Notes under the pieces: model-generated
Told to the model about the DNA's origin: nothing
Seen by the model: only the letters and a program-made list of their open reading frames with translations
The model's database searches: none
Shown: one piece after another, positions 25,391 to 34,006 of the stretch
Layout: each line of letters starts with the position of its first letter
Position numbering within the stretch: position 1 is the stretch's first letter
Translations under genes and position numbers: made by a program
NCBI RefSeq assembly: GCF_900112155.1
Contig: NZ_FOKQ01000008.1
Location: 62,001 to 126,000 of the forward strand
Origin: Hominimerdicola alba
Lineage (GTDB): Bacteria; Bacillota; Clostridia; Oscillospirales; Ruminococcaceae
Direction: 5' to 3'
DNA length: 64,000 nt

Positions 25391-25419
25391 TTGAATTTGG
25401 GAAAGATTTGTGCTATAAT
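25391..25419 (+). promoter_or_regulatory. Promoter of the TerB/ATPase/helicase cassette
   Basis: TTGAAT at 25391-25396 and TATAAT at 25414-25419, spacing 17. The leader is about 30 bases to the GTG at 25457. Confidence 0.8.
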
Positions 25420-25456
25420 TAATTGATTAACTTATGTTGTGAACGGAGGTGGGCGC

Positions 25457-26980
25457 GTGAAGAATATCGATGATCTTATCGAACTTATAATGGGCGACCC
25501 AAAGCTTCGTGAAAGCAAAACTCTCGGCGAAAAAGTATACCGCGATGAACCCATACTAAAACGCGCATCTCAGCTCGTTCGTGATATAGTCCCGCCCAAA
25601 GATGACACCCCTGCTCAGCTTATGGAAATGCGCAGAATGGTTTATTCTCCCGAAGCGCAGTGGCGCTCGCGTGAATGGCTTTTCGGCAAGCAGGGCAGTT
25701 TCATGGCAGATTTCGAGGATGATTTTGAGAAAGAAGTTCCATTTGAACATTATTTCCCCACCTATAATGATATGACCCTTGAACAGCAGCGCACCTACTT
25801 CACATGGCGCACATGCATCAGGCGCGGCGAGTACAGGGATATCAGCCTTTCCTACATATTTGTCTATATCTATGAGCTGATAAATCTCATCGGAGTGAAA
25901 AATCCCCGAGAGGGATATGACAGGCTGAAAACTCTGCTTGAACATTATGGCGAAATACAGCCAAAGCTGAAGAGATTCGCTTCTGCGTGGCTTGATGATA
26001 TGGTCATATATTACGGGCTGGATATCGTTCTGCTAAAGAACAGCGGTATCTTTGAGTTTGATGATGCGCTATGCGTTTTGCTTGATACAGATAGCCACAC
26101 TGACGATGAAGTTTTCTCCGCCCTTTGTGTAATGTCATCTTACAATGCCGAAAAATCCGCTTTTTACAAAGCTTATCCCGAGGATTTCCGTGCCGTTGCG
26201 GTGCGGAGTTACAAGGTATTCTCAGACTATTACGGCGCTCACCGCAAAAAGACCCTGTTTGAAAAATTCTTTGGAAAAAGCACTATCAGCGTCCATCAGA
26301 TGTTTAACTCAGCAGTGTTCTGCTATTACCGTTCATCACCTCAGAATTCCGTTGTTATAGACGATGTCCGCCGCTGTTTTTGCAGGGGCGGCGAATGGTT
26401 CACTGAGGGCTACGCAGGCAAACCTTACGGCAATAAGGAAGTCGGACAGTTTCTTAGGGCTGTTGACAGTTTGATGCGCAGAAAGTACGATTTCAAAAAA
26501 CAGCTTCAAACCACGGATATCACAAAGCAGCTTTCAAAAATCATCACCGAACAGACGGATATCCTGCTTGAAGAGAAAAAGCGTGCCGAGGCGATGCGGG
26601 TAGATATCGACCTTTCAAAACTTGGAAGTATCCGCCGTGCCGCTGATATCACCCGGGAGAAACTTATTGTCGATGAAGAAGATTTTGAAGAGGAAATACT
26701 TTCTCAGTCTGATGTACAAGAAGAATCTCCCGATGAAAGTGTGCAAGAGAATACCACACCCCTTGACAATGGCGAGTATGCTTTCATGCAGGCACTGCTT
26801 TACGGCGGCGACTACCAGTCTGCCGCAAAAAATGTGGGGTCAATGCCCTCTGTCATGGCGGACAGTATAAACGAAAAACTTTACGATATATTTGCCGATA
26901 CGGTTATCGAATTTGACGGCGATACCCCAGCTGTCATCGAAGATTATGAAGAAGAACTGAAAGGAATGATACTTCCATGA
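25457..26980 (+). CDS. TerB_N/TerB_C-domain protein of a DNA-processing or defence cassette
   Basis: 507 residues from the GTG at 25457, which has GGAGGTG six bases upstream; a GTG at 25439 lacks a site. The segment RSREWLFGKQGSFMADFEDD through FPTYNDMTLEQQRTYFTWRT and SYIFVYIYELINLIG (about residues 65-155) matches the TerB_N pattern. The later part with VDIDLSKLGSIRRAADITRE (about 388-407) and the acidic C-terminal region fits TerB_C. The central TerB metal-binding domain does not seem to be present. It lacks nuclease or ATPase motifs. Its stop overlaps the next start (ATGA). TerB-linked genes were named after tellurite resistance, but these domain variants are predicted to act with DNA-processing enzymes. 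Confidence 0.8.
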   Translation: MKNIDDLIELIMGDPKLRESKTLGEKVYRDEPILKRASQLVRDIVPPKDDTPAQLMEMRRMVYSPEAQWRSREWLFGKQGSFMADFEDDFEKEVPFEHYFPTYNDMTLEQQRTYFTWRTCIRRGEYRDISLSYIFVYIYELINLIGVKNPREGYDRLKTLLEHYGEIQPKLKRFASAWLDDMVIYYGLDIVLLKNSGIFEFDDALCVLLDTDSHTDDEVFSALCVMSSYNAEKSAFYKAYPEDFRAVAVRSYKVFSDYYGAHRKKTLFEKFFGKSTISVHQMFNSAVFCYYRSSPQNSVVIDDVRRCFCRGGEWFTEGYAGKPYGNKEVGQFLRAVDSLMRRKYDFKKQLQTTDITKQLSKIITEQTDILLEEKKRAEAMRVDIDLSKLGSIRRAADITREKLIVDEEDFEEEILSQSDVQEESPDESVQENTTPLDNGEYAFMQALLYGGDYQSAAKNVGSMPSVMADSINEKLYDIFADTVIEFDGDTPAVIEDYEEELKGMILP

Positions 26981-28293
26981 AGATACCCAAGAGGATAGCG
27001 CAGGCTGTTATCAATTCGCTGAAAGGCGGAGTTGTGCCGAGGATAGGTCTGCCTTATATCACCGTGGGAAGAGAGGTGGAGATAGATGCACTGCTTCACG
27101 ATGTTGATATAATCGAAGAGGGCGGTGCTTCATTCAGGTTCATAGTCGGCAAATACGGCAGCGGCAAAAGCTTCCTTTTACAGACCATACGCAGTCACGT
27201 AATGGACAGAAATTTCGTTGTGGTGGATGCCGACCTTTCTCCCGAAAGACGTTTGCAGGGAACAAAGGGTCAGGGGCTGGCGACCTACAAGGAACTTATA
27301 CGGAATATGTCCACCAAGACCCGCCCCGACGGCGGTGCGCTTACTCTGATACTTGACAGATGGATAAGCGGTGTCCAGTCCGAAGCCGCAGCCGAAAGCG
27401 GACTTGATATATCCTCACCCGAGTTTTCGGCAGTCGTTGAAAAGAAAATATTTGAGGTCATAAACGCCCTCAACGAGATGGTACACGGCTTTGATTTTGC
27501 AAAACTGCTGACCATATATTACCGCGCATCTGTATCGGGTGACGATGAACAGAAAGCAAAGGTAGTGAAGTGGTTCCGAGGTGAATACGTCAACAAGACG
27601 GAAGCCAAAACCGAGTTGGGAGTAAACATCGTTATCACCGATGATGACTGGTACGAGTACATCAAGCTTTTTGCCACGTTCCTGAAAAAGGCGGGTTACA
27701 GCGGTCTGCTGGTGCTGGTGGACGAGCTTGTGAACATATACAAGATACCCAATGCCATCACCCGCCAGTACAATTACGAAAAGATACTCACAATGTACAA
27801 CGATACTTTGCAGGGCAAGGCGAAGTATCTGGGTATAATAATGGGCGGTACTCCTCAGTGTATCGAGGACACCCGACGCGGCGTTTACAGCTATGAAGCT
27901 CTTAGGTCAAGGCTGGCTGAGGGTCGTTTCGGGCGCGAGGGCATTCGGGATATGCTTGCACCTGTTATACATCTTGTTCCGCTGACCTATGAAGAAATGC
28001 TGGTGCTGACAGAAAAACTTGCTGACATACACGCTCAGCTTTTCGGCTATGAACAGAGGATAACTCAGGCGGATATGATAACATTTATAAAGACAGAGTT
28101 CGGCAGGATAGGCGCTGACAGCCACATCACACCACGAGAGGTCATACGCGATTTCATCGAACTGCTTGATATCGTATATCAGAATCCTGCACTTGAGATA
28201 TCGGATTTCATAGCGTCGGGTGGTATTGAATATTCAAAGCCCGCAGCCGAAGAGGAAACTGCTGAGACCGACTTTGCGGAGTTCGAGATATGA
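26977..28293 (+). CDS. BrxD-like (DUF2791) P-loop ATPase
   Basis: 438 residues. Walker A GKYGSGKS (58-65) and Walker B LLVLVDEL (D249, E250) are intact. The overall plan (GLPYITVGREVEIDALL at the start, FVVVDADLSPERRLQG, GIIMGGTPQCIEDTRRGVYSY, LRSRLAEGR) is that of the ATP-binding protein called BrxD in BREX phage-defence loci. It overlaps the upstream gene by four bases. No methyltransferase (PglX) or phosphatase (PglZ) of a full BREX system is in the window, so it works here with the TerB_N protein and the helicase instead. Motor or loader function is inferred. Confidence 0.85.
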   Translation: MKIPKRIAQAVINSLKGGVVPRIGLPYITVGREVEIDALLHDVDIIEEGGASFRFIVGKYGSGKSFLLQTIRSHVMDRNFVVVDADLSPERRLQGTKGQGLATYKELIRNMSTKTRPDGGALTLILDRWISGVQSEAAAESGLDISSPEFSAVVEKKIFEVINALNEMVHGFDFAKLLTIYYRASVSGDDEQKAKVVKWFRGEYVNKTEAKTELGVNIVITDDDWYEYIKLFATFLKKAGYSGLLVLVDELVNIYKIPNAITRQYNYEKILTMYNDTLQGKAKYLGIIMGGTPQCIEDTRRGVYSYEALRSRLAEGRFGREGIRDMLAPVIHLVPLTYEEMLVLTEKLADIHAQLFGYEQRITQADMITFIKTEFGRIGADSHITPREVIRDFIELLDIVYQNPALEISDFIASGGIEYSKPAAEEETAETDFAEFEI

Positions 28294-28348
28294 TATCGAA
28301 AAAGTCGATAGTCATAGGCTGTTTGTGGTCGGCAAAAAGCACAACAAT

Positions 28349-28492
28349 ATGCCGTGGACAGAAGAAAAATTCGACCCCGAATTTGAATGCTTCATAAAGG
28401 GATTTCGTGATAATCAGCTTCCGCAGATATACGGTCTGTTAGAAAAAATACAGCAGAAATATCGTGATATTCAAGTCACACGAAGAAACTGA
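28349..28492 (+). CDS. Possible small ORF or gene remnant between ATPase and helicase
   Basis: An open frame that reads like coding sequence (MPWTEEKFDPEFECFIKGFR and onward), 47 residues from the ATG at 28349. The same frame stays open upstream across the ATPase stop. No ribosome-binding site precedes any candidate start (ATG 28349, GTG 28325). It may be a small protein with an unusual start, or the tail of a degraded gene. I cannot assign a function. Confidence 0.3.
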   Translation: MPWTEEKFDPEFECFIKGFRDNQLPQIYGLLEKIQQKYRDIQVTRRN

Positions 28493-28522
28493 CAGCTATC
28501 TGAATGATTTGAGAGGTACGAG

Positions 28523-28705
28523 ATGACCAAGGGAAATATCCACAAGCACATGACCGAAGAGGATAGTTTCGACAGAAAATACGCCTGCTGGTGCAATAAT
28601 CACAACAAAGTCTGGTACAGGGAAAAAGTTTGCCAGCGCAGGAACTTCAGAAGAAAAATGAAGATACTGCTTTTGAAGGAAAGGACAGATAATGAACGTT
28701 TTTGA
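28523..28705 (+). CDS. Small basic cysteine-containing protein upstream of the helicase
   Basis: 60 residues, very basic, with a Trp/Cys-rich core (YACWCNNHNKVWYREK, about residues 20-35). AGAGG is nine bases upstream of the ATG, and the frame ends 14 bases inside the helicase gene, suggesting translational coupling. CWCNNH might form part of a metal site, but only three cysteines are present. Not recognised. It could be a nucleic-acid-binding partner of the cassette or only a coupling leader. Confidence 0.5.
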   Translation: MTKGNIHKHMTEEDSFDRKYACWCNNHNKVWYREKVCQRRNFRRKMKILLLKERTDNERF

Positions 28706-30962
28706 TCGCTATGCACCATTTGTGCAGGATTTCATTTACCGCAATAACTGGGAAAGCCTCAGGGCGATACAGGCTGCTGCGGGGGATGTAATCTTTAATA
28801 CAGATGATAATCTGCTGCTTACGGCATCTACTGCTTCGGGCAAGACAGAAGCCGCGTTTTTTCCTATACTCACGTTGTTTTCCGAGGATATGCCCAGTTC
28901 AGTGGGAGCTATTTATATCGGTCCCCTGAAAGCCCTGATAAACGACCAGTTTTCCCGCCTTAATGACCTTTGCGAGGACGCAGGAATACCTGTCTGGCAC
29001 TGGCACGGCGATGTTGCGCAGTCCCACAAGGCGCGGATGATGAAGAACCCATCGGGTATACTGCAGATAACGCCCGAATCTCTGGAAGCTATGTTGATAC
29101 GCCGTCATTCGGCGTTGGTAAAGCTTTTCGGTGACCTTAGATTTATCGTTATCGACGAGCTTCATTCCCTAATGCGGGGTGATAGGGGCGGGCAGACCCT
29201 CTGTCTTATTGAACGCCTTTGCAGACAGGCGGGTGTCAACCCACGCAGGATAGGACTTTCCGCCACTATAGGTGATCCAAAGGCAGCAGGTGAGTTTCTT
29301 TCCTACGGCACGGGCAGGCGCACGGCTGTCCCGAAGATAGAAGCAAAAGGCTCAAAATGGCGGCTTTCCATGGAGCATTTCTATATAAGCAACGTACAGG
29401 CAGCCGACGGAAAACCCGATCAAAAGGCTCTGCCTGTACTTGAAAATGCTACTGACAAAGCTCCCGAAAACGCCGACCCCGGCATGGGTTATGTGTTTGA
29501 ACATACCCGCGGAAAGAAGTGCCTTGTTTTCGTAAATTCCCGTGAAGAATGCGAAGCAGTGACCACAACTCTCAGGTCATACTGCGAGGCAAAGCACGAG
29601 CGCGACCGTTTTCTTATCCATCACGGAAATCTTTCCACAAGCTACCGTGAGACTGCCGAAACTGCCATGAAAGACGATGACGTTCAGATGACAACTGTAA
29701 CTACTGCTACCCTTGAACTTGGCATAGATATAGGCAGGCTTGAACGTGCTTTCCAGATAGATGCACCATTCACCGTATCCTCATTTTTACAGCGAATGGG
29801 ACGCACAGGCAGGCGCGACCTTCCGCCAGAAATGTGGTTCGTTATACGCGAGGATATGCCCGAACCAAGGACGATGCTCCCATCTACAGTCCCTTGGAAA
29901 CTATTGCAGGGCATAGCGCTGGTGCAGGTCTATCTCGAAGAGCGATGGGTTGAGCCTCCGCGGCTTGACCGACTGCCTTTCAGCCTGCTTTATCACCAGA
30001 CCATGAGTACCCTGGCATCATGCGGTGAGCTTACCCCAGCCCAGCTTGCACAGCGGGTGCTTACGCTGAAATATTTCCACCGCATATCCCCCGAGGATTA
30101 CAAGATACTTCTTCGCCACCTCATCGAAACCGATCATATCCAGCGTACCGATGAGGGCGGATTGATAGTTGGTCTGGCAGGGGAGCGGATAGTGAATAAC
30201 TTCCGATTTTTTGCCGTATTTCAGGAGAACGAGGAGTACACTGTCAGGTGTGAATCACAGGAGCTTGGCACTCTTGTTATGCCTCCCCCTGTGGGTGAAA
30301 AGATCGCCATTGCAGGTCAGGTGTGGATCGTCACCGAGCTTGACCGCAAGCGTCATCTGGTCTTCTGCGAGCCTGTCAAAGGCAAAGTTCCTGCCTATTT
30401 CGGTGACTGTCCCGGTGACATCAACACAAAGATACTCGAGCGCATGAAGCAAGTCCTCTGTGAGGACAAGACCTATCCTTACCTTATGAAAAACGCCGCA
30501 GCACGTCTTTCACAGGCTAGATTTTCTGCAAGAAATTCAGGTATCGTCTGCGAGAATCTAATCAATCTCGGCGGAGATATGTGGGCACTTTTCCCATGGC
30601 TGGGAACCTACTCTTTCTTTGCGCTGGAGCGTTTTCTAAACGTAAGGTGCAGAGAAAAACTGCGTATGCGCGGGCTTGACAGTTGTCGTCCATATTTTAT
30701 CCAATTCACCATGGCGGCTGACGAGTACACGTTTTTCAGCACCCTGCGTGAAGAAGCCGCGCGACCCATCGACCCCATGGAACTTGTCTATCCTAAGGAA
30801 GTTCCGCTGTTTGAGAAGTACGATGAATTTCTGCCTGCTGAACTGGTGCGCAGAGGATTTGCCTACGGCGTGCTGGATATCGACGGTATGCTGAATGCAG
30901 TGAACAGTTGGTGCGACAGATTTTTCGGCGACAGCAAAAATGAAATTAACAGCTTCGGCTGA
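28692..30962 (+). CDS. Lhr-like superfamily 2 DEAD/DEAH helicase (BrxHI-like)
   Basis: 756 residues. Helicase motifs: I ASTASGKTEA (K51), Ia YIGPLKALINDQ, II DELHS (155-159), III LSATIGDP, IV-V CLVFVNSREE and TATLELGIDIG, VI QRMGRTGRR (367-375). The C-terminal half has the winged-helix/beta-barrel layout of Lhr-type helicases. Helicases of this type accompany BrxD ATPases in BREX-related loci. It probably translocates on or unwinds DNA using ATP. AAGGA precedes the ATG. Last gene of the cassette; no terminator is obvious before the flavodoxin gene 29 bases on. Confidence 0.9.
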   Translation: MNVFDRYAPFVQDFIYRNNWESLRAIQAAAGDVIFNTDDNLLLTASTASGKTEAAFFPILTLFSEDMPSSVGAIYIGPLKALINDQFSRLNDLCEDAGIPVWHWHGDVAQSHKARMMKNPSGILQITPESLEAMLIRRHSALVKLFGDLRFIVIDELHSLMRGDRGGQTLCLIERLCRQAGVNPRRIGLSATIGDPKAAGEFLSYGTGRRTAVPKIEAKGSKWRLSMEHFYISNVQAADGKPDQKALPVLENATDKAPENADPGMGYVFEHTRGKKCLVFVNSREECEAVTTTLRSYCEAKHERDRFLIHHGNLSTSYRETAETAMKDDDVQMTTVTTATLELGIDIGRLERAFQIDAPFTVSSFLQRMGRTGRRDLPPEMWFVIREDMPEPRTMLPSTVPWKLLQGIALVQVYLEERWVEPPRLDRLPFSLLYHQTMSTLASCGELTPAQLAQRVLTLKYFHRISPEDYKILLRHLIETDHIQRTDEGGLIVGLAGERIVNNFRFFAVFQENEEYTVRCESQELGTLVMPPPVGEKIAIAGQVWIVTELDRKRHLVFCEPVKGKVPAYFGDCPGDINTKILERMKQVLCEDKTYPYLMKNAAARLSQARFSARNSGIVCENLINLGGDMWALFPWLGTYSFFALERFLNVRCREKLRMRGLDSCRPYFIQFTMAADEYTFFSTLREEAARPIDPMELVYPKEVPLFEKYDEFLPAELVRRGFAYGVLDIDGMLNAVNSWCDRFFGDSKNEINSFG

Positions 30963-30991
30963 AAAAAAGATAACACAAAAGGAGTAAAAAA

Positions 30992-31486
30992 ATGAAAACA
31001 GCAATAGTCTATTATTCTCTCAACGGCAACACCGAACTTGCAGCTAATAAGATAGCTGAAAATATCGGTGCAGATCTTATCCCTGTCCACCCTGTAAAGG
31101 CGTACCCCGATAAGGGTTTTGCAAAATTGTTCTGGGGCGGAAAAAGCGTAGTTATGGGCGAAAAGCCAAAACTCCAGCCATATTCCTTCAACGCTGAAAA
31201 ATACGATCTTATAATCTTCGGTTCGCCTGTCTGGGCTAACACGATCGCACCGCCCCTGCGTACATTTATCCAGGAAAATCTCACATCTCTCAAAGGCAAG
31301 ACTTTTGCTTTTATCAGCTGTTTCACAGCGGCAGGCGGCGACAAGGCTCTCATAAAGCTGAAAGGTTATCTGGGTGTTGATACTGTGGCGGCTGAACTTT
31401 ACCTTGTTGACCCCAAGGACAAGCCCGACCCCGCTAACGAACAGAAGATATCCGATTTCTGCGAAAAGCTGAAAAGCTTAGGCTGA
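30992..31486 (+). CDS. Flavodoxin
   Basis: 164 residues. The FMN phosphate loop YYSLNGNTELAA (8-19) and the segment IIFGSPVWANTIAPPLRTFI fit flavodoxins of the short Firmicutes type. It carries electrons on FMN in the cytoplasm. AAAAGGAG precedes the ATG. It may be read from the helicase transcript, but the 29-base gap and different function make this uncertain. A GNAT gene follows after 11 bases. Confidence 0.92.
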   Translation: MKTAIVYYSLNGNTELAANKIAENIGADLIPVHPVKAYPDKGFAKLFWGGKSVVMGEKPKLQPYSFNAEKYDLIIFGSPVWANTIAPPLRTFIQENLTSLKGKTFAFISCFTAAGGDKALIKLKGYLGVDTVAAELYLVDPKDKPDPANEQKISDFCEKLKSLG

Positions 31487-31497
31487 CAAGTACGATC

Positions 31498-31992
31498 ATG
31501 ACCTACAGAAAAGCCGTACATGAAGATATTGATGCTATATGCGAGGTCATCACCTCAGCCATAGCCGAGATGGAGTTGCACAGTATTTTCCAGTGGGACT
31601 CTGTCTATCCATCGCGAGAAGACTTTCTGTCCGATATTGAGAATAATACTCTCTTCGTCGGAACAGCAGATGGTGATATCGCAGTAGTTTATGCTGTAAG
31701 CAAGGATTATGACGAGCAGTATTCCAACGGAAACTGGCAATACCCCGACAGTGATTTTCGCGTGATACACCGTCTCTGCGTAGCACCGAAATATCAGAAC
31801 AAAGGCATCGCGGGGCGCACTCTTGCCCACATAGAGGATGAGCTTCGCAGGAAAAGTATAGACACCATAAGACTTGATGTCTTCACCGAAAACCCCTTTG
31901 CTCTATCATTGTACCGTGCCCGCGGCTACACCGAAGTCGGCACAGCCCATTGGCGCAAAGGCAGCTTTTTGCTTATGGAAAAACATTTGTAA
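31498..31992 (+). CDS. GNAT-family N-acetyltransferase
   Basis: 164 residues. The acetyl-CoA binding motif A reads HRLCVAPKYQNKGIAGRTL (about 93-111), with the expected Q/RxxGxG/A pattern and C-terminal RLDVFTENPFALSLYRARGY. The substrate (a small molecule, peptide or protein amine) cannot be told from sequence. It lies 11 bases after the flavodoxin gene, without a strong ribosome site, and is closed by a terminator. Confidence 0.9.
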   Translation: MTYRKAVHEDIDAICEVITSAIAEMELHSIFQWDSVYPSREDFLSDIENNTLFVGTADGDIAVVYAVSKDYDEQYSNGNWQYPDSDFRVIHRLCVAPKYQNKGIAGRTLAHIEDELRRKSIDTIRLDVFTENPFALSLYRARGYTEVGTAHWRKGSFLLMEKHL

Positions 31993-31995
31993 AAC

Positions 31996-32028
31996 AAAAA
32001 CGCACACGATTGTAACGTGTGCGTTTTT
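31996..32028. terminator. Bidirectional terminator between GNAT and suf genes
   Basis: Perfect 13-bp stem (31996-32008 with 32016-32028), with the A-rich side on the left and T-rich side on the right, so it serves both the plus-strand GNAT transcript and the minus-strand suf transcript. Confidence 0.88.
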
Positions 32029-32036
32029 CATATTAA

Positions 32037-32963
32037 TCATTTAAGGAATCCGTTGATTATCTGTTCCTCAGCCTCAGCTTCGGTAAGACCAAGTGTCATC
32101 AGCTTGATAAGCTGTTCGCCTGCTATCTTTCCGATGGCAGCCTCGTGAACAAGCGCCGCATCTATGCAGTTAGCTTCAAGTGATGGAACAGCAAGTATCC
32201 TACCGTTATCCATTATGATGGAATCACATTCGGTGTGACCTGTGCAGGCAGCGTTGCCGTTTACACAAAGGTCAAGCTTCTGATAGGAACTATCTCTTGC
32301 AACCGATCTCGATACCACATCAGCAGCTGAACCGTCACCGTTGAGAGATACCTGATAAGTGCTGAGAGCCTGCTGCTCGCCGTGGGTCATAAGTCTTTCA
32401 CGGACATTCAGCTTTGCACCTGCTTTCAGCTCAGCGATAGTCTTTCTGTCAGTGGAATCAACGCCCTTGATCTGTACCATCTCCATGTCGACGGTGCTGT
32501 TTTCTTCCATATATACTTCAGTTACGGGGTTGAGAACTCTCTTGCCTGTACCATCGCCTGAACCGTAGTGCTTTTCAACGTATCTTACCTTTGAATTCTT
32601 GCCCACAAAGAATCTGTGAACACCGTCATGCTCGGAATCCTGAGTTCCGCAGTTGTCGATACCGCAGCCTGCTACTATCAGAACATCGCAGTCCTCGCCA
32701 ACATAGAAATCATTGTAAACAGTCTCTTTCAGACCGCTCTCGCTGAGTACTACAGGTATGTGTACGCTCTCGTTCTTTGTGCCTGATTTTATTTTTATAT
32801 CGATACCGCTGACATCTGTTTTGCCCACGATCTCAATATTAGCTGTTGAATTTCTTCCAACAGATTCACCGTTGGCGCGGAGATTGTAAGCGCCCTCGGG
32901 TATGTCGTGAAGTTCTGCGACTTCCTCTAAAAGCTGTTTCTGTACAGCGTCCATTTTCAGCAT
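32037..32963 (-). CDS. SufB/SufD-family Fe-S cluster scaffold (SufB-like, short form)
   Basis: 308 residues from the ATG at 32963 (GGAGG eight bases upstream); an ATG at 32969 is only two bases from GGAGG. It holds the SufBD right-handed beta-helix region (DVSGIDIKIKSGTKNESVHI, DCDVLIVAGCGIDNC, EENSTVDMEMVQIKG) and the C-terminal ALVHEAAIGKIAGEQLIKLM with E of the cluster-binding region. It is shorter than housekeeping SufB (about 470). With SufC it makes a two-gene unit like the minimal SMS (SmsCB) system proposed for archaea and anaerobic bacteria. It builds Fe-S clusters. Confidence 0.88.
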   Translation of the reverse strand: MLKMDAVQKQLLEEVAELHDIPEGAYNLRANGESVGRNSTANIEIVGKTDVSGIDIKIKSGTKNESVHIPVVLSESGLKETVYNDFYVGEDCDVLIVAGCGIDNCGTQDSEHDGVHRFFVGKNSKVRYVEKHYGSGDGTGKRVLNPVTEVYMEENSTVDMEMVQIKGVDSTDRKTIAELKAGAKLNVRERLMTHGEQQALSTYQVSLNGDGSAADVVSRSVARDSSYQKLDLCVNGNAACTGHTECDSIIMDNGRILAVPSLEANCIDAALVHEAAIGKIAGEQLIKLMTLGLTEAEAEEQIINGFLK

Positions 32964-32976
32964 CTCCATCGCCTCC

Positions 32977-33708
32977 TTATTCTTCTATCTTAGGACAGAT
33001 AGTCTGTGCATAATTGCTCTGCATTATCTCGGGCAGTACCTCTTCAGCAGAACCTCTTCTTACAAGCTTGCCGTCTGCAAGAACGATTATTTCGTCTGCT
33101 ATCTTCAGAAGTCTTTCCTGATGTGATATTACAACAACAGTCCTGCTCTTGTCCGACTTACGCATATTTTCAAAGATCCTGATAAGATTATTGAAGCTCC
33201 ACAGGTCAATACCTGCCTCGGGCTCATCAAATACAGCAAGCTTTACATCTCTTGCCATAACAGTAGCTATTTCGATCCTCTTGAGCTCGCCGCCCGAAAG
33301 AGAAGCGTTTACTTCACGCTTGATATAATCCTTAGCACAGAGACCAACCTCAGAAAGATAGGAACATGCATCTGATACCGAAAGATTCTTGCCCGCGGAG
33401 ATACGCAGCAGGTCAAGAACAGTCAGACCCTTGAAACGTACAGGCTGCTGAAAAGCAAAGCCTATGCCAGCCTTTGCCCTGTCGGTTATGCTCATATCAG
33501 TGATATCGGTATCATTGAATACAAGTCTGCCGCCTGAGGGCTGAACTATGCCCGCGATTATCTTGGCAAGAGTAGATTTTCCTCCGCCGTTGGGGCCTGT
33601 TATAACAACGAATTTATTATCGGGGATCTCAAGATCTATCCCGCGAATGATGTCGGAAGTTTTTCCGCCGTCAACGGCGCTGAAAGAGATATTATTAAGC
33701 TTCAGCAT
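32977..33708 (-). CDS. sufC: Fe-S assembly ATPase
   Basis: 243 residues from the ATG at 33708, which has AAAGGA nine bases upstream; ATGs at 33729 and 33726 have none. Walker A GPNGGGKST, Q-loop FAFQQPVRF, signature LSGGELKRIEIA and Walker B LAVFDEPEAGIDL are typical of SufC. No sufS or sufU is present here, so the cysteine desulfurase must be encoded elsewhere. Co-transcribed with the SufB-like gene behind a clear promoter. Confidence 0.93.
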   Translation of the reverse strand: MLKLNNISFSAVDGGKTSDIIRGIDLEIPDNKFVVITGPNGGGKSTLAKIIAGIVQPSGGRLVFNDTDITDMSITDRAKAGIGFAFQQPVRFKGLTVLDLLRISAGKNLSVSDACSYLSEVGLCAKDYIKREVNASLSGGELKRIEIATVMARDVKLAVFDEPEAGIDLWSFNNLIRIFENMRKSDKSRTVVVISHQERLLKIADEIIVLADGKLVRRGSAEEVLPEIMQSNYAQTICPKIEE

Positions 33709-33766
33709 TTTTATGTGTCCTTTCATCATTGATTTTCAATTTATGTTTCATAAAACTCACTTTGCT

Positions 33767-33795
33767 ATTATATCACATTATTCTCCATTTTACAA
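33767..33795 (-). promoter_or_regulatory. Promoter of the suf pair
   Basis: On the minus strand TTGTAA (33795-33790), 17 bases, TATAAT (33772-33767). The remaining bases to 33896 hold no gene and are AT-rich. Confidence 0.75.
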
Positions 33796-33896
33796 TAGAT
33801 TTTTTATTAATGACCTGAATTTCACTATGTGTTAATTTATTAATATATTTTAGAGGTTTTTTTGTCATAATTTTTTATGAAATCCTCTGAAAACTC

Positions 33897-33925
33897 TTGA
33901 AATCATTTGCAAAATATGGTATAAT
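33897..33925 (+). promoter_or_regulatory. Promoter of the GGDEF/EAL gene
   Basis: TTGAAA at 33897-33902 and TATAAT at 33920-33925, spacing 17. Confidence 0.82.
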
Positions 33926-34006
33926 GTTATATATTTATTGCGAATATCGGAAATTGTCAAACAATATCCGGACCATTATGATAATTTATGAAAGGGTGTG
34001 GTCTCA

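Noticed and set aside
25457-26980. Reading the TerB_N protein as tellurite resistance
   Set aside because: The TerB core domain and other ter genes (terC, terD, terZ) are not present. The neighbours are an ATPase and helicase, so a metal-resistance call would rest only on the name.
26977-30962. Complete BREX system
   Set aside because: No pglX, pglZ, brxC or brxL homologue is in the window. Only the BrxD-like and BrxHI-like parts are seen.
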